Source: Amoebidium appalachense (lineage: Eukaryota; Ichthyosporea). From it: a DNA stretch of 64,000 nucleotides. The DNA lies in NCBI GenBank assembly GCA_963693365.1, contig CAVNZM010000014.1:4774001-4838000 (forward strand), in the 5' to 3' direction. Below, one piece after another: positions 48,097-59,326 of this stretch. Numbering within the stretch: the first letter of the stretch is position 1; every line of letters starts with the position of its first letter. A program made the translations under genes and the position numbers. Below the pieces are notes generated by a model. The model did no database searches. It had not been told where the DNA came from and worked only from the letters and a program-made list of their open reading frames with translations.

Positions 48097-49414
48097 AGTG
48101 GCGGGTTTAAGAGAGCAGAAAGAGTGGCTGGAAATTTTGAATGCGGAGCTGGAGAAAACACAGGCGGAATTGGGGGAGTTGCGGGGGGTGCAGGCAAAAC
48201 CCGAGGAACTTCTAAAAGAGCAAACGAGTCGCAGGGAACAATTTGAGCAGGAGGCGGCGGTGAGTTTGGCGGGTGAGGTATCGAAACTCACGGCCCAAAA
48301 CAAGCACCTAACGTTAAGGGTGGTGAAACTAGACGCCAAGTCTCGTGTGGAGGAGAAAGCGAATGCGAAGGCAGCCGCAGATGAGAAAAAAAGGATCAGT
48401 CGGTTTTGCTTGGACATGGTGCGAAATAATGACGACGTGTGCCTTGCGTACACGGGTTTGTCGTGGGAAGTTTTCGAATGTCTTCTCAGTTTATGCAAGG
48501 CCTATAAGGCTGATGCGCTGACTCGTGACTGTACGTTCTCCGACAGAACAAAAGGGGGTCGCCCGAGCGTTTTGACCTGGGAGGATGAGATTTTCCTGAC
48601 TGTGGTCATGTTGCGGTGTGGGTTTTTTGAGGAGCACGTGGCATACCTTTTCGACGTGTCCGTTGTGATGGTGTCGCTTATATTCAGAACACGGTTGGCA
48701 TTTTTTAAGGCCATGCTCGTTCAGTTGTTCCCAATGCCCGACCCCCCGGAAGTAAAGCAGACTCGGATGGCACACCGGATTTTTAAGGACACACCACAAT
48801 TTGAAGGACACGGGTCTCATTGCGGGGATTGCTCCGAATTTCAGTGTGAGATACCATCAGACAACCACACACGGTCGTTTTTCTGGTCGGATTACAAGCA
48901 GCGGCACACTCTGAAAGTGTTGTTTTTGATGTTGCCCAACCTACGGTTCATACCTCCGAGTGATGCCTTCCCGGGTGGTGCCAGCGATGAAAACATCATC
49001 GACAAGCACAATCTCTACCGCATAATGCACCATGGGCAGGCGCTCATGTTCGATCGGGGTGCCCATATCAAAGACAGGTTATTGGCGAAGGGTCTGATTT
49101 GCCACCAGCCCCCATTTAAGCGTAAGAACGTGGCGCAGTTTACAGAACAGGAGTGCGCGAAAACTCGGGCAGTGGCAAGGCTTCGCATTCACATCGAGAG
49201 GGGGATTAACCGGGTGAAAAGCTACAGGTGGCTCACAAACGTTCAGAAGATCTCACAGTTCGACATCTTTGGAGATGCCGCCATGGTCGTAGCTCTGCTC
49301 ACAAACTTCATGCCACCCCTAATTAACGACACGGATTTGTTGGAAACAGCCTTCCAGGCTGAGGGGGAGGTCGAGGGGGAGGAGGAGCCGGTGGTTGAAA
49401 TGGAGTTTGAGTGA
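47963..49414 (+). CDS. DDE transposase, ISL2EU/THAP-transposase type
   Basis: Open from 47963 to TGA at 49414. Order: coiled coil (ELELLRSEVAGLREQKEWLE, about 48070-48400), HTH region (GGRPSVLTWEDEIFLTVVML then YLFDVSVVMVSLIFRT), and a DDE_Tnp_4 domain. The likely catalytic residues are Asp in CGDCSEFQCE, Asp in ALMFDRGAHI and Glu in RIHIERGINRVKSYRW. All three are present, so the domain looks intact. It lacks an obvious own start, fitting a frame break from the THAP part rather than a separate gene. No TIRs or target duplication could be placed by eye. Confidence 0.8.
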   Translation, partial: TTGKTWRIELPGGAPEFEENESKPQSPQRALLVSPEEELELLRSEVAGLREQKEWLEILNAELEKTQAELGELRGVQAKPEELLKEQTSRREQFEQEAAVSLAGEVSKLTAQNKHLTLRVVKLDAKSRVEEKANAKAAADEKKRISRFCLDMVRNNDDVCLAYTGLSWEVFECLLSLCKAYKADALTRDCTFSDRTKGGRPSVLTWEDEIFLTVVMLRCGFFEEHVAYLFDVSVVMVSLIFRTRLAFFKAMLVQLFPMPDPPEVKQTRMAHRIFKDTPQFEGHGSHCGDCSEFQCEIPSDNHTRSFFWSDYKQRHTLKVLFLMLPNLRFIPPSDAFPGGASDENIIDKHNLYRIMHHGQALMFDRGAHIKDRLLAKGLICHQPPFKRKNVAQFTEQECAKTRAVARLRIHIERGINRVKSYRWLTNVQKISQFDIFGDAAMVVALLTNFMPPLINDTDLLETAFQAEGEVEGEEEPVVEMEFE

Positions 49415-49419
49415 ATTCT

Positions 49420-49530
49420 CTCTCTCTCTCTCTCTCTCTCGCTCTCTCTCGTCTATCTGTCCTTTTTTTTTTTTTTCCTGGTTGGATGCCAACAGTCGGG
49501 TGGGTGGGTGGTGGTGGTGGGTGGGTTGGG

Positions 49531-49573
<43 letters not shown>

Positions 49574-49696
49574 TCCACACAACCGAAACTGTCGGCCCCG
49601 GGTGTTACAAGTGGTTCGGTCTTAGGAAGTTAGAACGGTGATTTTTTGATTAATAGCGGGAAACAATATTATCCCCATTGCATATGGGGGGAACGG

Positions 49697-49733
<37 letters not shown>

Positions 49734-49926
49734 CACAACGAATTCTTAATCGACTGTGCATAATTAATGTATATTGCACATGTAGCCTGAAAGATTAAAG
49801 TGAATGTGTGTATGTATATCATGTGCATGATATTTGTGTATGCAATACATGTACAAGTATTAGGGATTGGTTCTTTGCGAGTTCAAAGAGTATATGAATT
49901 GAAAATAATGTTGTTGTTTTTTTCTT

Positions 49927-49965
<39 letters not shown>

Positions 49966-50006
49966 ATAGTTCCGTGTAACACCATGAAAGTTCCATATTT
50001 ACCATA

Positions 50007-50042
<36 letters not shown>

Positions 50043-50060
50043 ATATTGGGTTCCATTGTG
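49420..50060. other. Gene-free, four poly-G blocks
   Basis: (CT)n at 49420-49450, then G runs at 49531-49570, 49697-49731, 49929-49961 and 50011-50038 separated by 100-200 bp of A/T-richer sequence. No gene. Confidence 0.7.
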
Positions 50061-50246
50061 ATTTGGATCAGATAGTTTATTGGTTTTTACGATGTCAATG
50101 TTGAGACGGGGTCGTGATCACTAAGCCCATGATGCATACTGATAGTCAACAGGTTGAAATATGTCGATGTATCGTTATTTAACATGCTTAACTTGTGTTT
50201 CCCGTACATGCAAGCTGAGCCAAGTGTATACGTAAACCAAAAATAC

Positions 50247-50325
50247 CCTATCATGAAGAGATTTGGATAAAATTGAGAAGAAAAAACCAAGTGGGGTATC
50301 ACCTATTTTTTCTTTCCACTTGCCA
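50247..50325 (-). CDS. Possible exon of unknown protein
   Basis: 79 bases from a (CT)n-AGTAG acceptor to donor GTATTT. Encodes GKWKEKIGDTPLGFFFSILS KSLHDR. Phase does not join the microexons directly, so at least one exon is missing or this belongs elsewhere. Confidence 0.3.
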
Positions 50326-50454
50326 CTACTAGAGAGAGAGAGAAGGAAGAGGGAGAGAGAGAGACAGATCAGAGAAAGAGGGAAAGAGAAAGCGAGAGAG
50401 AGTGAACAGAGAGAAAGAGAAAGAGAAGAGAGAGAGGGAGAGAGAGAGAGAGAG

Positions 50455-50493
<39 letters not shown>

Positions 50494-50702
50494 TGTGAGT
50501 GAGTGTGCGTGTATGTGTGCTGTGAGCGCGCGAGCATTTATGTGTGTGTGCCGTTGTGTGTGTGCGCGACGTCCATGCGTGCACACGTGCGTGGTTTGCA
50601 AATGGGTTGTGACTCAACCGCCATATATATGATGTATGCGCACGTGTGCATATGTGTGCGTTCCTGCATGCGCATGTGGGGGAAGCCCGCACGCACATGC
50701 GC

Positions 50703-50762
<60 letters not shown>

Positions 50763-50844
50763 CTGGGGAGGTGGGAAGGCGGGAAGGGGAAGCAGGGCGG
50801 GTTGTGTACTGCACTGCGTTTGGGGGGGGGGGGGGGTGGTTCAC

Positions 50845-50871
50845 GGTGCCGATGTCCGTGTTTGTGAATGT
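50845..50871 (-). CDS. 27-nt microexon candidate, copy b
   Basis: Nine codons TFTNTDIGT with the same splice context as copy a. The two lie in a duplicated block (see 50755-51445). Confidence 0.25.
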
Positions 50872-50883
50872 CTGTATGTGTAT

Positions 50884-50987
<104 letters not shown>

Positions 50988-51025
50988 CAGTGTGTGTGTG
51001 TGTATGTGTGTGTGTGTGTAACTGT

Positions 51026-51080
<55 letters not shown>

Positions 51081-51086
51081 AGTGTA

Positions 51087-51124
<38 letters not shown>

Positions 51125-51417
51125 TGTATGTGTGTGCAGCTGGGGAGGTGGGAACATTGATAAGGACTCGGGAGGTGGGAAGAGGAGAAGGGGGGGCGCA
51201 GGGCGGGGGTGTGTACTGTACTGCGTTTGTTGGGGGGGGGGGGGGGGGGGGGGGGGTTGTATGCGCTACACGACACTATAAAATGCCTAAACTAGAAAAG
51301 GAGTGGTGTGTGCACTGGACAGGAAGATAAGGAAGGGAGGGGGGATGAGGGGGTAAATACATACATACCAAAGACCCAACCAAGATCGAGAGGGGGGGGG
51401 GGGGGGGGGGGGTTCAC

Positions 51418-51444
51418 GGTGCCGATGTCCATGTTTGTTAATGT
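51418..51444 (-). CDS. 27-nt microexon candidate, copy a
   Basis: Nine codons TLTNMDIGT between acceptor (CA)nTACAG and GTGAAC then poly-C, phase 0 at both ends, in phase with the signal-peptide exon. Confidence 0.25.
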
Positions 51445-51456
51445 CTGTATGTGTAT

Positions 51457-51557
<101 letters not shown>

Positions 51558-51634
51558 TTGAGTGTGAGCATGAGCTGTGGGTGTGAGTGTGAGTGTGGGT
51601 GTGGGTGTGTGCATTCGTGCTTGTGTCCACGTAC

Positions 51635-51739
51635 ACGTGTGATTTCAAAGAAGTCGAAAGCGCCAGTGACACCCATGTTGAAAAAAAGACAAGCAAGCAC
51701 GCTAAGAAGGACAGCAAGAAGTAACAGAAACCCTTTCAT
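51635..51739 (-). CDS. Signal-peptide exon, tentative first exon
   Basis: 35 codons from ATG 51739: MKGFLLLLAVLLSVLACLFF then NMGVTGAFDFFEITR, a typical signal peptide or membrane anchor. Ends at GTACGT, phase 0. Downstream exons are uncertain; (CA)-rich sequence follows in the intron. Confidence 0.4.
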
Positions 51740-51930
51740 GCCGAAAAAAATGGTCAAGAACAAAGAAGTGGAGGACACGTAACTATAGTCTGATAGTTGT
51801 GACTAAGGGCACTAAGGGCACCGCTAAGGGCACCAAGCTGATGCACGCGCGCGCGCGAGCCGAAATCTATTTTTATCTTTTCCCTAATCAATCGCGGCGG
51901 TTATTAAACCGGTCTATTAGGTGGAGTTAA

Positions 51931-52878
51931 GGGCCTGTTTGGCAACCCGGGTTTAGGGTCCTAAATCCGGATTACGGGCGATTTTGGGTTTAGCGCTAAA
52001 TCCAAATCTCAAAATCCAGCCGCTGCCAAACAGACGGCCAGATCCGGTCACGTAAATCTGGGTTTCAAACCCCTCGGACATGGCCGTAATCTGGATTCCA
52101 CTAATCCACCTCGGGAGGTGGATTAGCGCGAAATCCTTTCAGGTCCTGAATGTCCGACCCAATGAATGTTCATTTTATGGAACTATATATGGTGTCCTTT
52201 TGCACCAATCGTCGATAGTTTGAAGTGGCCAAAAAAGGATTGTTGAAAGGGCGCCAAACCAAACTTCCGTTGCTGGCAGCATGTGGATACTGAGTGGGCT
52301 GCGACAGCTGTGCCTTGAACTGCGACACCTGCACCAACGCACGGACTTGCACGTGGGGAACGTTATAAAAACAGACACGCACCTCACTTCTCATTCTTTT
52401 CCTACCCTCTGCGGCCGTCCAGCCCGAGTCTTCCAGTAGCACAGTACACTTGTAGATAATCTTGTTTGAACCGACAAGACGCCTGCAAACCTCAACATCG
52501 AATCACAGAGTGACAGTCCCCCACAGTCAGCCAAACCGTCGACTGAGGCGGTTGAAAAGACACGTATGAGATTTACGGGAGAAGAAAGCAAGTTCGTTGT
52601 AGACGATTTTCTAAGCCTCTCACTCAGGAAACTTGATTCGGGAGGCAAGAGCCTTAAAAAGGCTCAATGGAATGGAATGGCCGGTCGTTTCCATGAACAG
52701 CAGAGCAAATCTAACCCGAAATCGTACGTGGGCTGTTTGGCATCCATGGGTTATCTACCCGGCTTAACCCAGGTTTCGGCTGAGATCCGGATTCTGCAGC
52801 ATAATCTGGATCTCGATTTTGATATCCAGATATCCCTTGAAATCCAGATTACACTAACCCGCGTTGCCAAACAGGCCC
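51931..52878 (+). mobile_element. PIF/Harbinger-type non-autonomous element, 948 bp
   Basis: Starts GGGCCTGTTTGGCAAC and ends with its inverted copy, GTTGCCAAACAGGCCC; 22 bases match with one mismatch. It is flanked by TAA on both sides (51928-51930 and 52879-52881), the 3-bp duplication expected for Harbinger. Each end contains a second inverted copy (GCTGCCAAACAGACGGCC near 52022; TGGGCTGTTTGGCAT near 52728), so each end alone can fold into a long hairpin. TAATCCACCTC/GAGGTGGATTA (52102-52125) is a further perfect inverted repeat. Confidence 0.88.
52566..52740 (+). CDS. Myb/SANT-like domain fragment in the Harbinger element
   Basis: MRFTGEESKFVVDDFLSLSL followed by GKSLKKAQWNGMAGRFHEQQ and SNPKSYV: the W/F...E...L...K..W..A..F pattern of the Myb/SANT-like domains carried as the second ORF by PIF/Harbinger elements. 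The frame runs on into the right TIR hairpin (to 52934) and lacks the C-terminal part, so it is a truncated remnant. Upstream coding would need an intron or is lost. Confidence 0.55.
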
Positions 52879-52934
52879 TAAAGTGGTTAACAATGCACCG
52901 CTTGAATGATTTGAAATATTTATTAGGCTATTAG

Positions 52935-53800
52935 GGGACTTCAAAAGACCTGCCGGCACAATCTTGCGGTATGGCGCTCTTCATGACCTGTAGCCAATAG
53001 GAAACAGCTGTTATCTAAATTTTATGAGGATCGATGGCTACAGTATGTGCTTTACTGGTCACTCCTAATGTATTTTGCAAGGGTCCGTTTTCTGAAGAAG
53101 TTTATGATGCTTATGTACGCCTTCTGTTGCGTCTGGAATAGTCAGAAAATAAATACGGTATTGAGCATAATAATATAAACAATAATGTTCTAGTAGTAAG
53201 TATACACAATTCTGTACCGCCGCCATCCAGATGAAACGGTACACAAGTGTGAAATATGAAACCCCCGTTTTCTTCATCATGTTCAATTTTCACTAGCACC
53301 ATGACCGGATTTAGCTTGAGATGGCTAAATTCCAGGCACACTAATCGCCATCCACAACAAGATGACGAGTTGTGTTTTTGTGTAAAATGAATGAATGAAA
53401 GGGGGGAAGGGAGGAGTAGGGTAGTCTTAGATTTCTCGTATAATTGATAACGTGGTGTTGTGCTAGCTAGTGTTTGAAATGGAAAGAAGAATTAGCTCAT
53501 GCACTAAAGGTTGTTGTTTGCGAAACCATGAATGAACGGTAATGGGGGGAGGATTGAGATGGTCATGGTCATGTTGATGGAAGCACTAGGAACGGAGTAC
53601 ATGGTATATTATTGCTAGTAGCCACAACAGCTAGGACTACACTCCTTGATTGTTGTATACACTCAAAAACAAGCACAATAACGCAAGCACACACGCACAC
53701 ACGCACACACACACATACACGCATACACACACTCGCACGCGAACGCACACATACACACGCGCGCACACACATACACACACTCATGTCCGTGTTCACCTGT
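52935..53800. other. Gene-free stretch before the right-hand gene
   Basis: Non-repetitive to 53680, then CA-rich 53690-53790 leading to the first supported acceptor. A first exon or promoter may lie here but none could be placed. Confidence 0.4.
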
Positions 53801-53810
53801 CACCCCTTAG

Positions 53811-54040
53811 AATGCCGTTTTTCTTGCACTGCTGCTTTAGCTACGACTACAGCGAAGTGCGTTGCAAGCACAACATACAAGAGCAAAACTTCAGCTATTA
53901 TGTAGTGGAGGCTCCTCCCCAGTATGATCGTGCGCCATGTTTTGCGGTCCCCATGGTACTACCCCATGCCCTGCAGCCCTATTTTTGGCCCAATGAGGAG
54001 TATGGCCGCTTGATGACTGAACTCAATCTTGCACTCCAAG
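53811..54040 (+). CDS. Right-hand gene, exon a
   Basis: 230 bases after ACCCCTTAG, with an in-frame ATG at 53812 that could be the start. Encodes FLHCCFSYDYSEVRCKHNIQ, FSYYVVEAPPQYDRAPCF and WPNEEYGRLMTELNLALQ. Donor GTAGCG then poly-C, phase 1. Not recognised. The frame also stays open through the C tract to 54456 (GLFDELFARVHKHDPSLVIR), so a Pro-rich read-through form cannot be excluded. Confidence 0.62.
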
Positions 54041-55401
54041 GTAGCGATAATTGCGTCCCCCCCCCCCCCCCCCCCCTCCCCCCCCCCCCCCCCCCCCCCC
54101 CCCTCCCTCCCTCCCTCCCTGGCACTTCCCCTGTTCTTGGGTTGTTTGACGAGTTGTTCGCACGTGTACACAAACATGACCCTTCGCTAGTAATCCGCAC
54201 TGGCTGTTTCTTTCTGTCTTTCTGTCTTACTGGCACACCTGTCACCTCCCCCTTCTGGGCCTTTCTCAACGAGAAAGCTTCCCCACCTTCCCCCCCCAAC
54301 CCCCCCACCCACCCCCACCCCCTCCCAACCCCCTCCCCTCCCACCCACCCACCCCACTCCTCCATCCCCACACGCCCGCCTCTCCCCCTTATTCCCAGAC
54401 CGACCGCAACTTTTCTGAGCACCCGTCCCTCGTTCTCTCCACTCCCCAGTCGCTGACGCTTATTTTACAGTTTTTGTTTAGTGCACTCCCGTAATACATT
54501 TTTGTCCTTCCTTCTGAAGTGCCGGGTAGGAAGCCCATGTTGGTGTCGCTGTTTTGAGCACGTTCAATGGTGAAAACGAGCTTATTGGTTGGTCCTGATA
54601 ATGAGAAGCTAAATTCTGTTGCAAATTATATGTATATGAGTATGAGCCCTGTGTTTGGAAGCCAAAGGTGGGCGGGACAGTGACAGTTGTAACACATAGA
54701 AGGCAAGGGTGGGAGAGTGCGGTAAAAAAAGTGGGGGGGGGGGAGGGGGGAGATGGCGGAGGGGGGGGGATCGGGCAAGTTGTGGTTTTCAGATACGGCT
54801 ATGCAGTTGCTTTGCTGCGTTTGTGGTTTCACCTCTGCCCCCCAACTCCCTGCCCTCTCTTCTTTGCCCACAAGTCCCACCCCTCTCCACCTTCCCTTTT
54901 CCGCTTTTTGTTAAAGTGTCCCCCCGCCCCCCCCCCCCCCCCCCGCTTTCACTCCCTCTCCCCCCCCCTCTCCCTCCCTCCGCCGTCCTCCTCCCCCAAG
55001 AAATCTTCTTTGCTTTTCCGTTCCTGCCCTCCTCCCCATCCCCCCCCCCCCTCCCCCCCCCTTCTTCTGCATTTCCTTTTCCATGTTTTTTTTCCTTTTT
55101 TCGTTTTTTTTTCCCTTGGACACTGTCTCTTGTTGCTTCTTTGCCTGCTACTTCGAATTCTACTCCCCCCCATCCCAATCACCCCCTCCTCCTCTCCCTT
55201 TCCTCTTCCCTCCCTGCCCCCCCTCCCTCTACAAAAGAGGACGGAAGCCCCCCTCCCCCCCCCCCCCCTCCCCCCCCTCCATGCACGAACACCACCACCG
55301 CCTTGAACACACACACGCACACACACACACACACACGCACACACACACAAAACACACACACACACACACGCGCGCGCACGCGCACACACACACGTACACA
55401 G

Positions 55402-55538
55402 ATGAATTCAAGGCCCGCAAGGGCAATGAGTGTCTAACTGTCACGTGCCCATGCCTCCCCCTGGGGCCAAAAAGGTCACCGTGGAAGGTGGTGGAAGAAT
55501 GGAACAAAAAACTGAGGTTGACACTCTCGTACAAACAG
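55402..55538 (+). CDS. Right-hand gene, exon b
   Basis: 137 bases, phase 1 in and 0 out, acceptor GTACACAG, donor GTGTGT. Encodes EFKARKGNECLTVTCPCLPL and WKVVEEWNKKLRLTLSYKQ. Phase joins exon a exactly (Q-D-EFK). Confidence 0.7.
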
Positions 55539-56189
55539 GTGTGTTTTTCAAGAAATAAATCAAACATTAAAACAAATAGGAAATGGGGGGGGGGGGGGGG
55601 GGGGGGGGGGAGGGGGGGCGATGAAATGAAAAGAAAAGGTGTAGGAGACAGACGTAGGAGGCAAACGGATGAGGGGAGAAGGGTTGATGGGGGATGAGGG
55701 GGAGGTGGGAGGGGGGAGGGGGAAGGCGGTATCACTGCATAACTTGATGTGAATGGGATAGCTGGTTGTTCGTTTCATTCCTTTTTCTCCTTCCTGCTGA
55801 TTGGTGGAATGGAATATTCCTACCATTTTTTTAGTAGTATAAACATATTCATTCAGGCTATATAATATGCAGTCAAATTATAACAAGCAATATATCTATT
55901 TGTTGGTTGGCTTTACATTTAGCCCTGCGCACACAAGGCAGTCCAAACAAATAGATTATAAATCTCCCCCTTTCCCTCTCCTTCCCCCCCCCCCCCCCCC
56001 CCTCCCCCCCCCCTTCCCCTCTCCGTCCCCCCTCTTCCCCCACCACTCTCCCCTTCCCCCCAAACAAAAAAACAACCCCCCCCCTCCCCCCCTCCACTCT
56101 CCGCCCTCTCCCCCTTCCCCCCCCCTCTCTCGCCCCACTGACCAAAACAAAACAAAAAAAACCCTCCCCAACCCCACCCACCCACACAG

Positions 56190-56321
56190 GAGGCATACTA
56201 CCGTGTGCCGCAGGCAAGTTGGGGGGGTGGAGGCAGCAAGAAGGCGGTGCTTCACATGGTGGCATGGCTCGAACTTAAGCCCCCCGCTGGAACGAAATTC
56301 GTTCTGCCTGTTGTGGCAAGG
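56190..56321 (+). CDS. Right-hand gene, exon c
   Basis: 44 codons, acceptor CCACACAG, donor GTGTGT then poly-C. Encodes EAYYRVPQASWGGGGSKKAV LHMVAWLELKPP. Looks like a compact globular domain with exon b; no family recognised. A dispersed-repeat copy lies in the following intron. Confidence 0.68.
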
Positions 56322-56443
56322 GTGTGTACCTCCCCCCCCCCCCCCCCCTCTCCCCCCCCCCCCGCTCCCTTCCCCCCCCCCTTACCTCCATTTCTCCCCC
56401 GCTTCTCACCCCCTTCTCCCCCCCCCCCCCCCCCCCCCCCCCG

Positions 56444-56583
56444 AGGAAGACGGGCTCTGTTTATAACACATACGGTGCGCATTGCTGATGTTGCATACTT
56501 GAATGTTTGCCTTTGCATGTGTCCTGCACCATGCTTCTCGTCGTGTATGTGTACGTACCGTGTTCCCGCATTCAAATCCCCCC
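56444..56583 (-). repeat. Dispersed intron repeat, copy
   Basis: On the minus strand TTTGAATGCGGGAACACGG, TACACGACGAGAAGCATGG, GCAAAGGCAAACATTCAAG..GCAACATCAGCAATGCGC, ending ..AGCCCGTCTTCCTCGGGG. Intronic; antisense to the plus-strand gene. Confidence 0.78.
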
Positions 56584-56614
56584 TCCCCCCTCCCCCTCCC
56601 CTCCCCTTGTGCAG

Positions 56615-56733
56615 TTTCTGCTTTTAAAGTTTATCTTCTACGCAAGGAGACAACTAGGCTTAAAGGAGCACAAGGCACATACTTGGTTGAAGTGTCAATA
56701 AATAATAAATTCACGGCCGATCACCGTTCGTGA
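56615..56733 (+). CDS. Right-hand gene, exon d (frame uncertain)
   Basis: Acceptor TTGTGCAG. Two frames are open. One reads SAFKVYLLRKETTRLKGAQG TYLVEVSI and ends at TGA 56731-56733; the other reads FLLLKFIFYARRQLGLKE and stops at TAA. It may be the terminal exon of this gene, or splice out at a weak GTGTCA to continue to exon e. Confidence 0.4.
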
Positions 56734-57468
56734 TTTCAAAGTTTATATGTTTTGACGTTTTGCGGCCAAGTGATGATAAATGTTGGTGGATGCAAAGCCG
56801 GGCTCGTTAAGATACCCAAAACTAATCATGCTGGACATACCAGCATATTTTAGATGCAATCGAAGTGATATTTTTGTTTCTGGGTGTTTTTTTTTTTTTT
56901 TATTTTTGTGTGTGTGTGTGTGTGTGTGCATGTGTATTGTGCCTGTAAAAACATGCTTTTAGCGTGTGCGCGGGGGAGAGGGGGGGGGGGGGGGGGGAGG
57001 GGGGGGAGGGGGAGGGGGGGGGGGGGGGGGGGGAGGGGAGGGAGGGGAAGAGACCGGGAGAGAGGGAAGGGGAGTGGAGGTTGGGAGAGGGGGAATTAAA
57101 GGGAGGCGAGATAGGCAGTTAGGGGAAGAAGTTTTGGCACACCTTCGACGTGGCTGCGCTGGGCCCAGGTGGGGGCATAAATGTACTGGTTGGCTGGTGG
57201 GTGGTCCATGGTGAAGGGTTGCTATGTTCAAGGGATGATCTTAACCAAGTGTGTGTTTGGACAAAGGGTATGCAGATGGCCGCTTGTACGTATGCGAATG
57301 TACTGAGCATTAGAGTGTGTGTCTGTGCATGTATGTGTGCTTGGGTATGTGTGTGGTTGTGTGGATGCTCAGATGTGGATGTATATATGTTTGGATGCGG
57401 GAGTTGTTGTGTTGTTGTTGTTGTTGTTCTCACTCCCTTCTCTCTCCTCTTCTCTCTCTCTCTCTCTT

Positions 57469-57477
<9 letters not shown>

Positions 57478-57563
<86 letters not shown>
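57478..57563. repeat. (CT)n microsatellite
   Basis: About 43 CT units followed by a (TA) patch; 56970-57110 just upstream is G/GA-rich. The stretch 57110-57310 is non-repetitive but no exon could be phased. Confidence 0.9.
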
Positions 57564-57566
<3 letters not shown>

Positions 57567-57756
57567 ATATATATATATCGTTCTCTCTCCTTCTCTCTCT
57601 CTCTCTCTCCCCCCCCCCCCCCCCTTAATCCCTCCCTCCCTAACTCTCTCTTGGTGTGTAAGTGTGTCTGTTTGTGTGTGTGTGTGTGTGTGTGCGCGCG
57701 CGCGCACGCGCGCGCGCGCGCACATGTCTGTGTGTGTGCTTACACTTGGCTTTCAG

Positions 57757-57795
57757 GACGTGGAAGATTCTTCAACCAAAGGGGAAAAGAATTTG
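57757..57795 (+). CDS. Right-hand gene, exon e (39-nt microexon)
   Basis: 13 codons DVEDSSTKGEKNL, phase 0 at both ends, acceptor GGCTTTCAG, donor GTATCC followed by poly-C. Confidence 0.45.
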
Positions 57796-58076
57796 GTATC
57801 CCTGCTTGCCCCCCCTCCCCCCCTTCTCCCCCTTCTCCCCCTTTCCCCCCCCCCCTTCCCACCCCGGACCCTCGTCCCCACTTTCCCTCCTGGTCTTGTC
57901 TTGAAAGGATTCTGCTGTATCAATTCCTGTCCCTTGCTTGCTCTCTTTCTCTCACCGTGCTGCCAGACATACACAAACTAATTTTAACGTTTGTAAGATC
58001 TTTGTGGGACCGGCAAAATTTCACACCAACCAATTGACACATCCCAAAGGCAACGTTATTTGTGGTGTATCACACG

Positions 58077-58117
<41 letters not shown>

Positions 58118-58411
58118 ACAGACACACACACACACGCACGCACGCACACACAGACACACCAATGAATACACAAATCCTGTCATGTGGCTCATGCATCCAC
58201 ACACAGTGCCGGTCTCTCCGTTGTTGTCTCTTTGAACCCACCCACCGACCACCTCCGTCCCTGCCCCTCCCCCCCCCCCCCCTCCCCCTCTCCCCCCCAA
58301 ACCTTCCCGCTCCCCCCTATGTGTACCTAATCTCCGTAACACAGTCAACCCGTCCCCCCCCCCCTCCCCCCTCCCAAGCACACACACGCACACACACACA
58401 CACACACGAAC

Positions 58412-58518
58412 ATGGGAATTTTTCCCTGCTTCGGATGCACAGCATGTGTGTGTGCTGTTTTGCAGAATCCGCCTCTTGTTTCCGTCATTAAATTGCACTT
58501 CATAATCTGAAACCCCCC
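58412..58518 (-). repeat. Dispersed intron repeat, diverged copy
   Basis: Minus strand: GGTTTCAGATTATGAAGTGC, ATGACGGAAACAAGAGGCGG, CTGCAAAACAGCACACACAC ATG. Same element order, more diverged; antisense to the host gene. Confidence 0.55.
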
Positions 58519-58559
58519 CCCCCCCCCCCCCCCCCCTCTCCCCCACCATGAAATCTCAG

Positions 58560-58691
58560 GGTGACAGAATATTCAATGCCACGGACACACTTCTACTTCA
58601 TGCTGAGGCCATCTCCGCCCAGCCAGGGGGGGTCTCAATGCCGCAATTTGGGGGCAGCGGACGGGCCACCTTGCGGCCAAAGGCCTCAAAG
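58560..58691 (+). CDS. C1-domain gene, exon f
   Basis: 44 codons, phase 0 at both ends, acceptor AAATCTCAG, donor GTAATC then poly-C. Encodes DRIFNATDTLLLHAEAISAQ and GGSGRATLRPKASK. Confidence 0.62.
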
Positions 58692-58971
58692 GTAATCAAA
58701 ATCATCATAATTGCCCCCCTGTCCCCCCCTTCCCCCCTCCCCCCTTCCCCCCCCCCGGCCTCCTCGTCCTTCCCCCTCCCCCCTTCCCCACCCCCTCCCC
58801 CCTCCCCCCTCGCCTGTCCCCTCCCCCCTTCCCACGCCATTTTTTTCACCTGCCCAGCCAAAGAAAATACCCAACAAGCAACAGTAGGAACACAATAATA
58901 AATAACGAAATAAGCACACACATGACCCCCCCTCCCCTCCCCCCCCCCCCCCCCCCCTCCCCTCCCCTCCT

Positions 58972-59002
<31 letters not shown>

Positions 59003-59104
59003 CACCCATCCAATCACCCCTCCCCCGGGATTCTCGTGCGACCACAAAAAAATTGACTACCACAACCCTCATCTCCCTTCCCCGCCCCAAATAACAACAC
59101 AGGC

Positions 59105-59170
59105 AAAAAAAAAAAAAAAAGAAGAAGAAGAAGAAGAGGAAGAAGAAGAAGAAGAAAAAGAAAAAAGAAA
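59105..59170. repeat. Poly-A and (GAA)n
   Basis: A run then GAA triplets upstream of the exon g acceptor. Confidence 0.85.
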
Positions 59171-59200
59171 CGAAAACTCAGCCACCTGTATCCCCCCTAG

Positions 59201-59326
59201 GACATAGCCAAGCCCAGCTACCCCGTCAGCCCTGACGACAGCAGCAATCCCCCAACACCCTCTCCAGACTCTGTGAAGATCGAAAAACCCCAATTTACGC
59301 CACGTAGGGCTAGCTTGCGCACAAAG
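59201..59326 (+). CDS. C1-domain gene, exon g (Ser/Pro linker)
   Basis: 42 codons, phase 0 at both ends, acceptor CCCCCCTAG, donor GTAACC then poly-C. Encodes YPVSPDDSSNPPTPSPDSVK and RRASLRTK. S-P, T-P and RRAS motifs suggest a phosphorylated disordered linker. Confidence 0.68.

Noticed and set aside
54041-54456. Continuation of exon a through the C tract as coding
   Set aside because: The donor GTAGCG plus poly-C matches other introns and exon a joins exon b in phase. The open frame through poly-C may be chance, though it is mentioned in the entry.
57110-57260. Exon-like LGEEVLAHLRRGCAGPR / MAALGPGGGINVLVGWW on plus
   Set aside because: Acceptor region is purine-rich and phases do not fit neighbouring exons.
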